Source: Cercis canadensis (taxonomy: Eukaryota > Streptophyta > Magnoliopsida > Fabales > Fabaceae). Taken from it: a stretch of 64,000 nt of DNA. The translations under genes and the position numbers were made by a program. The stretch is taken from positions 565,238 through 629,237 of the forward strand of contig QAOA01001288.1 of assembly GCA_003255065.1 (NCBI GenBank), given 5' to 3'. Below are positions 25,604 to 38,270 of the stretch, piece after piece. The stretch's first letter is position 1. The number at the start of each line of letters is the position of its first letter. The notes under the pieces are model-generated. The model saw only the letters and a program-made list of their open reading frames with translations. It ran no database searches and was not told the origin of the DNA.

Positions 25604-27758
25604 TTGATGTGTGGTGACTCAATCTTCTAATTTCTAGTAATTTTATGTAAAGATAATTATAAAATGTAGAATTTGTCTGTTATATGGGCTATGCCTTTGA
25701 TGCCAATATTGCTAAAGGTGAAAATTGTGCTTGCTCTTAGCACATATTTTAGTAACTTTCTAGTGATTGTTGTTATAGTTGGTTTAGTTTGTTCTCACTG
25801 GGAGTACTTTTGTCTCCGAAATGTGTCCTTATATTGATAGATGTAGTCTGTACTATTAAAAAGTGAGTTGGTTTTGTTGATGTATGATAAATGGAAGTTG
25901 AATCACCTATCCACGTAATTGTGGTGCTCAAGATCATCTGGATGCTCATAGAAGGATTTGGGTTTTGAGCTTAAAGATCCGTTCTGCTTTTGTGCTCTCA
26001 TTGTGCATCTCTAATTAGCCTTGTGGCACAGGTGACTGTAGCAAAATAATTTCCTGATATAGACTGTGAGAGCATGCTATCTCTGATCTGAGAGCATTAA
26101 GATTCGTAGTTTTACGGATTTTTTATTGAACAATAGTTATTTTTTTCCGCTTTTCCCCAAAAGAATCAGTGATGATTGTACCACTGCACACTCGCACCCG
26201 GACATTCCTCGTTCGTATTTGCTGGTTTGGTTCAATATTAATTTCTCAACCATGTTCTTGGTGCTCGCATGGTAGTTTTACCAGTTCAATTATTTCATAC
26301 CTCACGGCCTAATGAACTGCTCCTTGTGGTTTCGTTTCTTTTGTTGTGTATGCTGTGTGTGTCGTGTGTGTTTTAAACAAGATAGTTAGATTCTCTTCCT
26401 CAAATAATACATTGGGAGCAAATAAAACAAGGACATCGACAACAATTCTGAGATGTTAAGCAGTCTTCAGCTTTTGAACATATTATTATTTGCTTTGCGA
26501 AGTTTTTATTTTTGAAAAGGGGAGAAGGTTTAGAACAAGCTGGAAATCACTCTCCATGAACTGTTATGAGCTCGAGCTCGAACCAAGTTGAACTAGTTAT
26601 TAGAATATTCAGTAAAAATGAATTTTTTTTGTCTCAGTTAAAAAATATACTATCTTCTCAATATATTTAGATATTAGACATAATTATGAGAAAACTTAAT
26701 GCTTATAAATCAGTTGACATATTTAAAGTGTTTGATGTGATGGGTTTTATTTCAGTAATATATCCTCTTTTTTTTAGTGTATTACGCTAGTTGGCGAGAA
26801 AATGAATCTGATGTTATAAAAGCCATGAAAGTTCTAGGAGCAGGCTCTGACTTCAAAGTTCAAAGTCAATTACGTGCTTTGAAGAAATGGGGATAGCCGG
26901 ATTTAGCAGTTTTTAGAACCATAACCTCGAATATTTACTCCCTAGATCTTCAAATACGAAGGGAAAAAATTAATAAACAAAAGAGATCTTAAAACACCTG
27001 AACGCGTCATCTTCAACGTTGTAGCCTTTATTAGAACATTTGACCAAGTAGTATTTTAGTCAAAGAAACGAGTTACTGCCGTCTCGGCCATCAAGGGAGG
27101 GTAGCCATGCCTTCTCAATAACTAAAATTATATATTTTAATTGAAAACTATCACTTCAGTTTGTATCAATTTCGTTCTTACATTCTTTTTTAAAAAATTT
27201 ATCCGGCGGCCTCCCAAAATATGGCCGCTCTTTTTGAAACAGGAATTAAAAAAAAAAATTATATCTCTAGATCCAATTTTTAGTATAGAAATTTTTTTTG
27301 TTGTTGGGGTGAGACAGCCTCAAATTCAAGAGTAATGCTAATTCACATTAATTTTTTTTTTTTTGTCAGGAGATAAAGGTGCTAACACTTTGTACTAGAG
27401 GCTCGAATGAAGAGTAGGAAGGTGAAGGACAGCCTTAATGGCTCCACTGTGTCAAACCTTCTCAAACTGTTTCACACTTTCCATATATAACAGTATCAGC
27501 ATCATAAAGTCAAAAATAAACTATGGGGTAAAGATCTTGGGAAAAAGTTGCATTCACTGTACAAAATCACCTTTCACTGTGGTTTGTTTCTATAAGAAGT
27601 TAACGACTCTGCCAGACCGAGGAGCAGGATGATCATTAACTAACTCAATCCTCAACATGGTACAGTTCAATCTTCAGTCAAAAGCCTTCTAAGAATTTAA
27701 ACTTAGACAACCATAAAAAGGTCGATGTTAAACTTACGAACAGGCAGGTAGTCAGCTA
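25604..27758. other. intergenic DNA between ER and the Myb/SANT-like gene
   Basis: The first ~300 bases are likely ER 3' UTR. The rest has no gene-like open frame. The last few hundred bases (about 27400-27758) are probably 3' UTR of the minus-strand gene that ends at 27759. Short open frames at 27141-27335 and 27438-27632 show no protein character. Confidence 0.5.
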
Positions 27759-30700
27759 TTATGGACGAAGCTTTCTCAGCAACCACTTCTTCCGCAAAGA
27801 GACATCCAAAGCTAAAAAAGTCTTTGCTTTTCTCTCATCTTCAAACAGATCACAAGCATCCATTACTAGCTCCTCATCTATGTCTGGCATAGCTTGAAGT
27901 ACACTTAAAGCATTTTCAGATGAATTATCACTGTTTTTCTCTTTTTTATTCACCAGTGTTTTGACAGCACCTGCCATCTCAGACAAAGCTTCATGCATTC
28001 TCATATCTATTTTTGGTTTCTTGTTGGGAGGTCCGGAGTCTAACAGCATCTCAGTTAGCCTATTTTTATCTTGGAATGATATTTCAGTGTTGCCAGTGAC
28101 AACCAAATTTCCCGGTGTCCCATCCGTATCCATTTCAATGGTAATTTCATTTGCTTCCAACCATTGAAGTTGGCCCTGAACACTGACTCTTGCATCAGCT
28201 ACTTTATTTCCGAAAATCTTGCACAAATCATGGTAAGAATCCAACAACCTGTTTCTATATGAGATGGCATCCGGGCGGTCCTGCAAATATAATACATCAA
28301 CAAGTTGCAAACACTACGACTGTAAAAAACAGTACGCTTACAAAATAAGTTCCACATATAATCCCCTAACAAGTGTGCATCTCTAGTTAAGGAACAAAGC
28401 TGGGAGGGGTCAGAGCATTGACTGGAGGCAACACAGGCAACTTCCAGAAAGAAATTATCAAGCTTAAGAGCAATATCAAAGGATAGAACAATACACCATA
28501 ACGTAGGCTTCCCAAGCATCATTCTCAGCAATTACCATTTGTAGGGTCTCATCCCATGCAAATCCACCATGATTGAGAAGAGTACTGATGTCATCATGCC
28601 GTTTAGTCAAGCGGGAATATTGATCTTCTAGAAAATGTCTATCACATTGGAGTCCCAATTTTGCATTAAATGCTTCAATCAGGTGAGTCCAAGCTTGCTC
28701 ATTGAATGTATTTCCAACCCTATTCCCTCTATTTACTTGCTCAATCATAAGGTCAATAAAACAGCATTCAATTGACTCTGTCCACTCTATTGTAGAAGAA
28801 GCATCATGAACACTGGGTAAATTGCCACTCTCTTCTCCACCTTCAAATGATAAATATCCATGAGAATACAGCAAAACATAAATTTCTCCAGGAAAAACTC
28901 AGTTCACATGAATACAATGACACTCACCCTCATTGAGATTTTATAGACAATTCTGTTCACTCCGTTTGTCCCATAAATTTGATCATTTTAGAAACAACCA
29001 ATATTAGAGACAATTGTTCCAAACAAACTAAAACTACTTTCCTGAATTACCCATAATATTAATGCTAACAATTTAGAGTGGCTATATTTTATCACTTCTT
29101 TACAATTAAAAAAGGGTAACTAAGGAAACCCAAATTTCTAATGACTTTTTGTTAAACAGAACCAGATTTAGGGCAGTCAAAGAAAATAGAGGGAAAAGAT
29201 CATGGGGAAGAGGGAGAACTTGGTTTTCAACAAAGTTCAAGGGGCGTTTCACAATTTAACACCTCAAATTGAATCTCCAAATGAGTACCCTCTATAATTA
29301 TCTCTAGGAGCACACTGTCTACAGCAACAGAAAAACCACTATCTCAAACCAGAAAATAGATACTAACACTGGGTTAACATCCCAGATTTTTCAATAATCA
29401 CTTTCCCTCTTAAATTGAGTCAAATTATCTGTTTTGAAAATTTCATAGAGCTAAAAACAATAGTTATTGATGTCAAAAATCGATTTCTAACTTTAAGAAG
29501 CTGCAACTGACAGGCACGTGCTAATCTAGGAGGCAACAAAATACTACTGTAATTCTGTACTACATTCATCACTCAATCTAGTAGTCCTTGCATCCAAGAT
29601 ACTGCTTTGTCATCAGTAGTAATGTGAGATACATACCTGTCATCAAAGCTGGTAGTTCACCACCTGGGTCTTCATCACGTGCCAAACGGCTGTATCTTCC
29701 TTCAAAACTTTCCTCTCTAAATATATCATGCAATTTGAGATAGCCTGGCAAGGTTTTAACTCTAAGAGATCGAGCATCGGGGTGTACCTGCACCCATTGT
29801 GTGTTAGCAACAGAATAACTCAGACACTTCACTAGAGTGCAGAATAAGTCACCTTCGTATAAGCATCCCAAATGTGATCCTCAGCAACAACCATTTCCCG
29901 CTTATCATCCCATGAAAAGTCACTCTGCTTAAGAAGATTGTTTACATCATTGAACTGTCTCCTCAAATGTTTGTAACGATTTTTCAGTACATCTTTATCA
30001 TAATGAGATTTGAATTGCTTGTTGAAAGAAGAAATCATCTCATTCCAAGCCTGGGTAATGAATGTCTGCCCGAGTTTATTTCCTTTGGTCGCCTGCTCTG
30101 ATAACAAGTCTATGAGGCAACGATCCATTGGCGGTGTCCAATATGTTCTTGTACGATCAGTACCACTGGGATTGTTCCCTTTTCCTTCACCTACAGTGAT
30201 GACCAGTCATACCGTAATTATTAATTCTCCAAACATCTTAAGGTCTCAAATATGAATTATAACAATATCAATTGCATTACATCTTTATATGAATTAGTTG
30301 CCATTTCTCAAGGAAAGCTGGTAAGCCCTTCCCTTATATCTTGTATCTTGTAGTTTTTTGACATAACAAAAGATCCATGCTACATTTACAATGAAATAAT
30401 GGAAGATATAGTAAAGCATATTGAAGTAATGTGAAAGTCCCCCTTCTTCAACGTGATTCCTGTTTCTGTATTTAACTCCAGTTCTAGACAATTTACTTTT
30501 TTGGGGCAAAGATAGATAAATATTTGTTGATTTCTCTGAATTTGTAGTGGTCATTATGGACAAGTTGTAAATCTTCTAAAGAATGCAGGATATAAACACA
30601 ATAGCCGGAACTGGCTGATAGAAAGTTACGAGTTGTTACTCACCAGCCTTTATTTCAGGTATGACGTCTTCAAAGTCTTTCTCCTGATGTAAATTACTCA

Positions 30701-32251
30701 TCTCATCATCAGACCCATTTCTGAATATTAATTCCAAATCTTGATAGTTCGGCAAAGTTTTCATTCTATATGTTCGTGCATGAGGACGTGCCTAAAAGAG
30801 ATTTCAGTCAGTCAGCCTCGGGAAGCATTTACATATGCATAAACTCCTCCATGAATACCCACTCAAAAAAAAAAAAAAAAAAGCACATACTTAAACAGAG
30901 TTTCATAATAATATACCTTGATGTAAGCATCCCAGACACTATCATCAGCTGCCACCATTTGTTGGTTTTCATCCCATGAAAAGCCTTGTTTAAGAAGAAC
31001 CTTTATATCGCAGTAATATTTCCACAATTTCTTGTATCTATGCCTTAAAACCCTTTTACCATGTTGAGAGCCAAATTTTGCATTAAACATGGCAAGCATA
31101 TCTGTCCAGGCTCTTTTATTCAATGCATTATCCACCTTATTGCCCCTGCCCACCTGGTCAAGCAAAAGCTCTATGAAGAATTGGTCCATGGCAGCATTCC
31201 AATCTGTCTTTGGACGCTCGTTACTTGATGGAGCAATGCTTCCCATTCCATCACCTGTAAATTTAAAAAGAAATAAATTATTAAAGTAGTTTCTTGCAAT
31301 ATTGCATAAACCACCAGAAGAGAAATTATTTTTCATTCAACACTCGAGGCAGCTTGTTTTATTTTCCAATTATAACTTTATAAGTTAGTTTTTTAAGAGA
31401 AAGACAATATTAAGTAATTTGCTGTATTTATATTCAGTTTATTAAACACTATTACTAAATAGCTATTTGTGAGTTAGGGGATCAGTTTATGATGGTATTC
31501 TGGCAGCATCATGAAGTTGGTACCAAACATTTTTCATTCAAAAATGAAAGGGCTGACACTCAAGTACTTTTTAAATGAGCATGTTGGTCAAAATTACAGT
31601 TTTTAATTTATTTTCAACTGTAATGGATATCATATGCCAACATAAGCCTCCCACAACTACAATATAAAAGTAGATACAAAAAAGTAACACTTACCCAAAT
31701 TTAATCCTTGCAACTCGTCATCAAAGCTTACATCATGGCTTGATAGACTATATCTTCCATCAGCAGTTGTATAGCCATATATCACACACAAATCATCAAA
31801 ATTCAGCACTGATTTTGTTCTGTAGCACCGTGCATCAGGGTGAGCCTGCATTTTATTCACAGTTATGAATATGCATTTTAATGTTACAAATACATATATA
31901 ATTAATGCAGCAATGCACCTTGATGTAAGCATCCCAAACAAAATCATCAGCTACCACCATTTGACGGGCAGCATCCCAAGAAAACCCAATATGACAAAGA
32001 AGATTCTTTACATCATTGAATTGCTTCCATAAATTTGTATAACGACTTTTCAAAACATCTTTGTCGTACTGAGATCCAAATTTTGCATTGAACAAGATAA
32101 GCATGTCTGTCCAAGCCTGCTTGTTAAAAGTGTGGCCAACCCTGTTCCCTCTGTGCAAATGCTCTAACATAAGATCAATAAAATATCGTTCCATTAATGG
32201 AGTCCAATATGTCCTCGATCGATCACTGCTCATAGCAGTTTGGCTACCCAT
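27759..32251 (-). CDS. protein with four tandem Myb/SANT-like (MSL) domain units
   Basis: Likely nuclear DNA- or chromatin-associated protein; the Myb/SANT-like domain is a trihelix-related fold also linked to Harbinger transposon proteins. Exons in transcript order: 32251-31919, 31845-31695, 31254-30917, 30791-30644, 30190-29853, 29787-29637, 28840-28497, 28280-27759. They total 2325 bases (774 residues). Each unit is a domain exon (~340 bases; W-T..M...FI-L..Q, NKQAW, FN..FGSQYDKDVL, GFSWDE...VVADD..WDAYIK) and a linker exon (~150 bases; HPDARxxR.K). The fourth linker is fused to a ~130-residue C-terminal tail with a KKPKID basic patch. Domain-exon/linker junctions are phase 0 and linker/next-domain junctions phase 1 throughout. 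The architecture matches what I recall of At2g24960. A 3' acceptor (TTTGCAG) just before the ATG implies a 5' UTR intron. Function unknown. Confidence 0.9.
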
Positions 32252-33190
32252 TACTTCTTAGAAACTGCAAATGTAATATATCAGGAATGCATAAGGAAAA
32301 ACACAGACCATCTTTAAAGTCTATGATAAATTATTGCCATTTTTAGAAAAATAAATAAATAAAGCAAGACAAGAAAAGTAAAAACAGTCCTACTAAGCTT
32401 AACTTAATTCTATTAGAGAAGTTTCTGACGCTTATTTGCAATTTAAATGGATCAGTTTTCAGTTAAAAAGTTACATATGACAAGGCCCACTTTGCTTCAT
32501 ACTCATCTTAATGAGACAAATTTTGGAACATTAAAATCCAGCCAAACGTTGACAGAGTTTGCGTCTTTGTTTCTCAGGCAAATTACTCCAGGTAAGAGGA
32601 CTTAATCAAGGAAATTTAGGGTGATGAGAAAGAATCATATAACAAAAAAAAAAAGAAAAAAAACTTGAGATAAGTGCCGAAAATTCATTTTAGTATCTCT
32701 ACAAATCAAACAGATTTCGATTGTTTTAGTCAAGGAAGCACTTCATAGAACCTAAAACTCTCCGACTTTCGACGACATCAACAATAAGCATTGATTTTTA
32801 ACCATTATACAATACTGAGAAATGCAACCAACCCAAGTGTTAATGGTCAAATTTCGGCTCCAAAAGAAAACCTTGAGCGTATTTCTATCATGCATCACGC
32901 TAACCGTGAAATTCAGAAATATAATCAAGCTTATTTGGTTTTGGTTTTGGTTTTGATCAATGGCATTGTCCAACCACAAATTCAGTTCATATTGGAGCGG
33001 GCAAAGAGAAGTAAACAAAATGTAGAAGCAGTAAAGCACGAAATTCAATTCAGAGGTTTTACCAAATGGTGAAAATTTTGGAGCTTTTACCCCTTTGTAC
33101 TGACTAGAGATGGTGATTGCGAGGTTTGGTTGGCGCCCAAAAGTTTTCAGAGAGGTTGAAAAAGCTAACCCTAATCCGGAATAAGGGCTA

Positions 33191-33198
33191 AAACCCTA
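33191..33198 (+). promoter_or_regulatory. telo-box (AAACCCTA) near the Myb/SANT-like gene leader
   Basis: AAACCCTA lies about 0.9 kb before the minus-strand start codon, close to another CCCTAA at about 33172 and upstream of a GGCCCA (site II type) motif near 33412. Telo-box and site II pairs are typical of constitutively active plant promoters. The association with this gene rests on position alone. Confidence 0.45.
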
Positions 33199-34213
33199 GG
33201 TGTTTGGTTATAGATTCAAGCTTCGTGCTTTGCCTACGTGCACCCCTCCTTCTCTCTTCGATTACCTCCTCGAGATGCACAGCAACCTCTAACTCTAATG
33301 ATGTATTTGTATACGTATAGGTATACATACGGCTTTAAAAGGAAAGAATGGGCGGGCTGGGTTAATGGGTGAGCCACAGTCCAGCTATGGTGAAGATCCA
33401 TGTCACAGAAGGCCCACGGATGTAGCAGAAAGAGATAAAATGCTTTAGTTTTTATCTTTCTTCATTTGACGTGTTTCTGGATTTCTACTGTACTGGTATG
33501 GATAAAATATCAAATGAATGTCATTTGTCTAAAAAGTGGTTGAAGTTGACTAATCAAACATTGTATCCTTGATAACCTCTTCCTTTTAGTCCCTCTAAAG
33601 AGTGTGTTATTGAAAGAATAAATAAATAAAAAGGAAAGGAAAAGAAAAGGAAATTTCCTATGCATGTCTACCACTTTTTTAATTAATATATAAATTTTAA
33701 CAAAGAAGTAACGAATCCCAGAGGAGATAGATGGTGAGGCTGAGAGCTTGGTCTAAGAAAGTCAAGGAATATCAACTTGCCTCTTTATTACTATATATTT
33801 TTTGGTCTTGCATGTTCTTCTCCCTTAATATGTTTGAATTTGTTTAGCTTTTTGCAAGTTTTATAATTTGGTTGACCGGGAATTTTGCTGTAATTATAAA
33901 ATTAGTTATAGGTTTTTGAAATTTACAAAATTAGCCCTCCACTTCAATTTATGTTAATTGATACGGACGATATTGAAAATTTTGATTTCGCTGGAAGCTA
34001 GAGCTTCATGGTTCACACCGACATGCTTACGCCATCCCTTGATTTCTTAGAAAAGAAACCACCACACATGCGCTTTTCTTTCTTTCTTCCTAATTTATTA
34101 CTTTTAATTTCATTATGAAACAAGCGTTGCTTATTCTCCTACTCCATCATAGTGATATAACTAATAAATATATCACTAATTCCATAATATTCCTCTACAA
34201 ACTGAATTTATTG

Positions 34214-34352
34214 ACATTGTTATATTTTATGTTTATTTCTTTGGTCTTAGAAACAAAAATTCTTTAAGTCAATGTTTGAAAATACATACTAAATGACCAT
34301 TTTGTTTTTCTAAGACCAAAGAAATAAATATAAAATATAACAATTTCAATAC
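34214..34352. repeat. long near-perfect hairpin
   Basis: The left arm 34214-34260 and right arm about 34298-34352 are nearly perfect reverse complements (shared core TTATTTCTTTGGTCTTAG and its mirror), with a loop of about 40 bases. It may be a tiny foldback element or a transcribed hairpin. No open frame. Confidence 0.75.
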
Positions 34353-34436
34353 TTTTTGGGATAGAATAACCAAAATTCCCACCCTCACATATATATATTA
34401 AATATTTTTGTCTAAGTTTCTCTAAATTGCTGTCCA

Positions 34437-34704
34437 AATATATTTCTTTCAAAGTTATGAAGTTTTTTTGGTTGATTTCAGAAATACAGTTGAAGGGAGA
34501 GAGAGAGAAAACAAAAAGGTCAAAAAAGGAAGAAAAAATAAAATTTTTAAAAAAATTGGGGTTGATTTATAATAAATAAAAATTGTACCTATAACAAGTT
34601 AAATAAATATGTGGATCCCATTATTAATACACTTTTTTATAACTAAATTGGTCTAATTAAAATAATATTATTTAATCCTATTTTTACATGATTAAATTAA
34701 AGCC
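34437..34704. mobile_element. right-end fragment of the GGGGG-terminus repeat family
   Basis: Shares order and sequence with 39935-40173 and 40440-40683: a GA-rich block, AAAAACAAAAAGG, TTGGGG(C/T)TGATTT, AAATATGTGG, then a terminal TTAAAGCCCCC. No left end of this copy was found, so it appears truncated. Confidence 0.6.
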
Positions 34705-34755
34705 CCCAAAACTCAAACATATCATTTTCAGGAGACGTAACATAGCACCACCCAC

Positions 34756-34769
34756 TATATATATATAAG
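34756..34769 (+). promoter_or_regulatory. TATA box of the lectin receptor kinase
   Basis: A TATATATATATAAG stretch about 230 bases before the ATG at 34997, in a region free of other genes. Transcription would start near 34800. Inferred from motif and distance. Confidence 0.5.
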
Positions 34770-34996
34770 GAATCTTACTCGGCCAGCTGTGAGGGGAGGG
34801 GGCGGCGCTATATCCTCTTTATTTTTTGGTAAATAGAAAAATAAAATCTTCATAAATATAATAATAAGACCAAGCCACTCATTCTATAGCTTTTTAGAAA
34901 AATGAAGAGAAAGAAAACCAGCCAATGACCAAGTCTACAAGCCAAACAAAACAGGCTTGATCTTCTCAGTCACATTAATGCCAAGGATTTATAGAA

Positions 34997-37006
34997 ATGT
35001 TGTCTCCACATAGAAACTATTCATCTTTCCAAGTTTCAACAATGTTAGCTGTTTGTCTCCACTTGCTCAATATTCACTGCTTCATTGTAGTTTATCTTCT
35101 CGTCACTTGCTTCCCTCCATTTGCTTACCCACTATCCTTCAACATAACTAATTTCGGTGATGCCACAAACAACATAGCATACCAAGGAGATGCCGCTACT
35201 AGCAATGGTTCCATTGAGCTCAACACAGTCGCATCATCATTCCGTGCTGGACGAGCCCTATCTGCTCAACCTCTGCGCCTGTGGGACCCTTCTACAGGGG
35301 TTCTCACAGACTTCACTACTCGTTTCTCATTCATTATTGATATATTGAATAACAGCATATACAGTGACGGATTCGCCTTCTACATGGCTCCTGTTGGTTA
35401 CCAAATTCCACCCAACTCCGCCGGTGGCTCCCTCGGACTATTTAACTCTACCACCAATTTCGGCGTGCCGGAAAATCATGTTTTTGCAGTTGAATTTGAT
35501 TCATTCATAAATGATTTTGATCCTCCAATGCGGCATGTTGGGTTCAACAACAACTCCATCCGTTCCATTGCTTATACATGGTTTGATCTTGGGAGGAACA
35601 CTGGGAAACTAGGTCATGCTATGATAACTTATAATGGAACTAGCAAGATCCTTACTGTGTTCTGGTCCTTCAACGGAAGCAGTACTAATTTTATGCCAAA
35701 CTCTACTCTGTCTTACCGAATTGACCTTATGAGACTTCTCCCTGAATGGGTCGATATTGGATTCTCAGCTGCTACCGGCGTGTACCCTGAGCGCCATGTT
35801 ATTCAATGGTGGGAATTTAGTTCAACTTTAAATTTCACAGAGGTTACAACAAATAGATCAGAAAGAAATGATCAGAGGAAGAAAGTTTTGATAATAGTTT
35901 TTGTAACTTGTTCGTTTGCTTTGGTGGTAGGGGTTTGTTGGTATATTATAAAGAAGAGGAGGAACAAGGTTGACAACATTGGAGGCACCCTCGTGGTATT
36001 TGATCTCGATAGAGAGACTATACCCAGAAGATTTTATTACCGGGAATTAGTTGCAGCTACGAATGGATTTGCAAATGATAGAAAGCTGGGAAGGGGAGGT
36101 TCAGGGCAAGTTTACAAAGGGGTTCTGAATGATTTAGGACGTGTAGTAGCCGTGAAAAGAATTTCTCCTGACTACGAAAATTCTGAGAATACATTCATCA
36201 ACGAAGTGAAGATCATAAGCCGTCTTATACATAGAAACTTGGTGCAATTCATAGGGTGGTGTCACGAGCAAGGTGAATTCTTGCTGGTTTTTGAATACAT
36301 GCCTAATGGAAGCCTTGATAATCATCTGTTTGGGAACAGAAAAACTCTGCCATGGAATGTGAGGTACAAAATAGCAATAGGCGTGGTTACTGCACTTCAT
36401 TATCTTCACGAAGATGCTGAGCAGAGTGTCCTTCATAGAGATATTAAGTCAGCGAATGTTTTGTTGGACAATGATTTTAACACAAAACTTGGTGATTTTG
36501 GGATGGCAAAGTTGGTGGATCCAAGATTAAGGACACAGAGGACAGGGGTAGTGGGAACCTATGGGTATCTTGCCCCAGAATATCTAAATGGAGGGAGGGT
36601 TACCAAGGAAATAGACATGTACAGTTTTGGAGTTGTGGCTTTGGAGATTGCATGTGGAAGGAGAATTTACCAGGAAGGGGATTATCATATCCCTCTAGTG
36701 AATTGGGTTTGGCAACTCTATGTGGAAGGGAATGTTCTGAATGCAGCTGATGAGGGATTGAACGGAGAATTTGATGTGAATGAAATGACATGCTTGCTAA
36801 CTTTGGGGTTATGGTGCACTCATCCAAACGACAAGGAGAGGCCAAAGGCAGCACATGTTATTAAGGTTCTTCAACTTGAATCACCATTGCCAGTGCTCCC
36901 ACATGACATGCATAATTCTGCGTCACGTCCAACTCCAACAAACGAACAAGCCAATTCCTTTCCGTCAGAACCCATTACTACGAGCCTTGGCGATGTTGGA
37001 CGTTAA
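34997..37006 (+). CDS. L-type lectin-domain receptor kinase (LecRK, clade IX-like)
   Basis: Plasma-membrane receptor-like kinase with an extracellular legume-lectin domain, a class tied to defence and cell-wall sensing. Single exon, 669 residues, normal for the family. A hydrophobic signal segment occupies about residues 16-43. The lectin domain runs from LSFNITNF (~45) to ~285 and includes DGFAFYMAP and the metal-site motif VEFDSF (~165). A transmembrane helix at ~296-317 is followed by KKRRNK. The kinase has a GRGGSGQVY loop (~366), Lys387 (VAVKR), HRDIKSAN (480-487, an RD kinase), DFG (500-502) and GTYGYLAPEY, so it looks catalytically competent. A second in-frame Met at residue 16 (35042) could be the true start, placing the signal peptide at the very N-terminus. 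LecRK IX.1/IX.2 are the closest recalled relatives. Confidence 0.95.
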   Translation: MLSPHRNYSSFQVSTMLAVCLHLLNIHCFIVVYLLVTCFPPFAYPLSFNITNFGDATNNIAYQGDAATSNGSIELNTVASSFRAGRALSAQPLRLWDPSTGVLTDFTTRFSFIIDILNNSIYSDGFAFYMAPVGYQIPPNSAGGSLGLFNSTTNFGVPENHVFAVEFDSFINDFDPPMRHVGFNNNSIRSIAYTWFDLGRNTGKLGHAMITYNGTSKILTVFWSFNGSSTNFMPNSTLSYRIDLMRLLPEWVDIGFSAATGVYPERHVIQWWEFSSTLNFTEVTTNRSERNDQRKKVLIIVFVTCSFALVVGVCWYIIKKRRNKVDNIGGTLVVFDLDRETIPRRFYYRELVAATNGFANDRKLGRGGSGQVYKGVLNDLGRVVAVKRISPDYENSENTFINEVKIISRLIHRNLVQFIGWCHEQGEFLLVFEYMPNGSLDNHLFGNRKTLPWNVRYKIAIGVVTALHYLHEDAEQSVLHRDIKSANVLLDNDFNTKLGDFGMAKLVDPRLRTQRTGVVGTYGYLAPEYLNGGRVTKEIDMYSFGVVALEIACGRRIYQEGDYHIPLVNWVWQLYVEGNVLNAADEGLNGEFDVNEMTCLLTLGLWCTHPNDKERPKAAHVIKVLQLESPLPVLPHDMHNSASRPTPTNEQANSFPSEPITTSLGDVGR

Positions 37007-38259
37007 TGTACTTCTCGATCGAGGCTTCATGCAAGATATTATTATTACTTCTTGCGGCAAGTTTTAGATCGGAGATATGTTTTCCATGTAAAAATTGTGT
37101 TTTTCTGTTCTTTTTTTCCTAGTTAGATGGAGCAGATTTTTATTTACTTTCGGCAAGAAATCGATTTAATAAGTAATAACATTTTCTTCATTATTTTATT
37201 ATTGAATTGTATACTTTTTTTTATAATTGGAAAAAGCTATACAGACTTTAGGTTGATTACATAGAAGTAAAATAGAATAAATACAATAATTCGAAAACAA
37301 AAATAATGAATAAATACAATAACAAGAGAAAAACCCTAAAACAACAGAACCTAGGTTTACGCCATATCATCAAATATCATATAAATTTAGTTTTTACTGT
37401 TAACTAAGACACTTGCATCAATATAAAGTCATCGGAATTTTGCTCTAAATGTGGAAATTCTTTTCTGACCAAATTAATATATATACATTCATCATTATGG
37501 GTAGATTTTTAAGAAAACCATGAATACGACAACAATAATCAATTTTAAGGTCAAGCTTTTCAGAATTCCAGTAGCTAAATAATCACTCATTATCATGTGA
37601 ATTACAGTAATAAAATAGTTTTTTTTTTTTTTCTGTTTTGGTGGGGTCTTGGCTTAATAACGTTATGGTGACACCAAATTAATAAGAGCTACAGGGGCTA
37701 CGAAAAACACTGGTGGATTTTGAAGGCAATTCGTGACTGATGATGATATGCGTTCATTCTTAGCAGCGGAAGCTAGAACAACGGCGACGGAAACTGTGAG
37801 CCTCCCTCTGTGATCGTGTTTATTCATTTTGAAAAAATAATAATAAAGTATCAAAGTCAATGCAAATTATTAAGTACATCTAAGTTGACGCAGCCAGACA
37901 ATTGGTACAAATTAATGAATTATAGTAGTATGCTTCACAATGAGAAATGCAAGTTTGCTGATTAAAGCACCAGCTTGCTTTCACGTTGGGCTTTAATGAG
38001 TCAGTACACGCTTGCTATTAGGTAGAATCCAGTTCCAGTCATCTTCCTCCTTAACCTGACAATGTCAAATCTTGACCATTTATCCTTATTAAAAAGGGGG
38101 CCTTTAAGAAATGCAAGTTTGCTGATTAAAGCACCAGCTTGCTTTCACGTTGGTCTTTAATGAGTCAGTACACGCTTGCTACTAGGTAGAATCCAGTTCC
38201 AGTCATCTTCCTCCTTAACCTGACAATGTCAAATCTTGACCATTTATCCTTATTAAATA
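37007..38259. other. intergenic DNA with a tandem duplication
   Basis: The receptor kinase 3' UTR probably ends within the first ~200 bases. The rest is AT-rich non-coding DNA, followed by the 164-base tandem duplication at 37943-38270. No gene seen. Confidence 0.5.
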
Positions 38260-38270
38260 GGAGGCCTTTA
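37943..38270. repeat. two-copy tandem duplication, 164-base unit
   Basis: Unit one 37943-38106 and unit two 38107-38270 are nearly identical. The end of unit one carries GGGGGCCTTTAA, resembling the left terminus of the element that starts right after unit two. So the duplication seems to include the flank plus the first bases of that element. Confidence 0.85.

Larger units (their letters stand above)
33200..34996. other. intergenic DNA before the receptor kinase
   Basis: No gene. It contains a long hairpin (34214-34352), the right end of a repeated element (34437-34704), and the receptor kinase promoter with a TATA box at 34756-34769. Confidence 0.5.
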
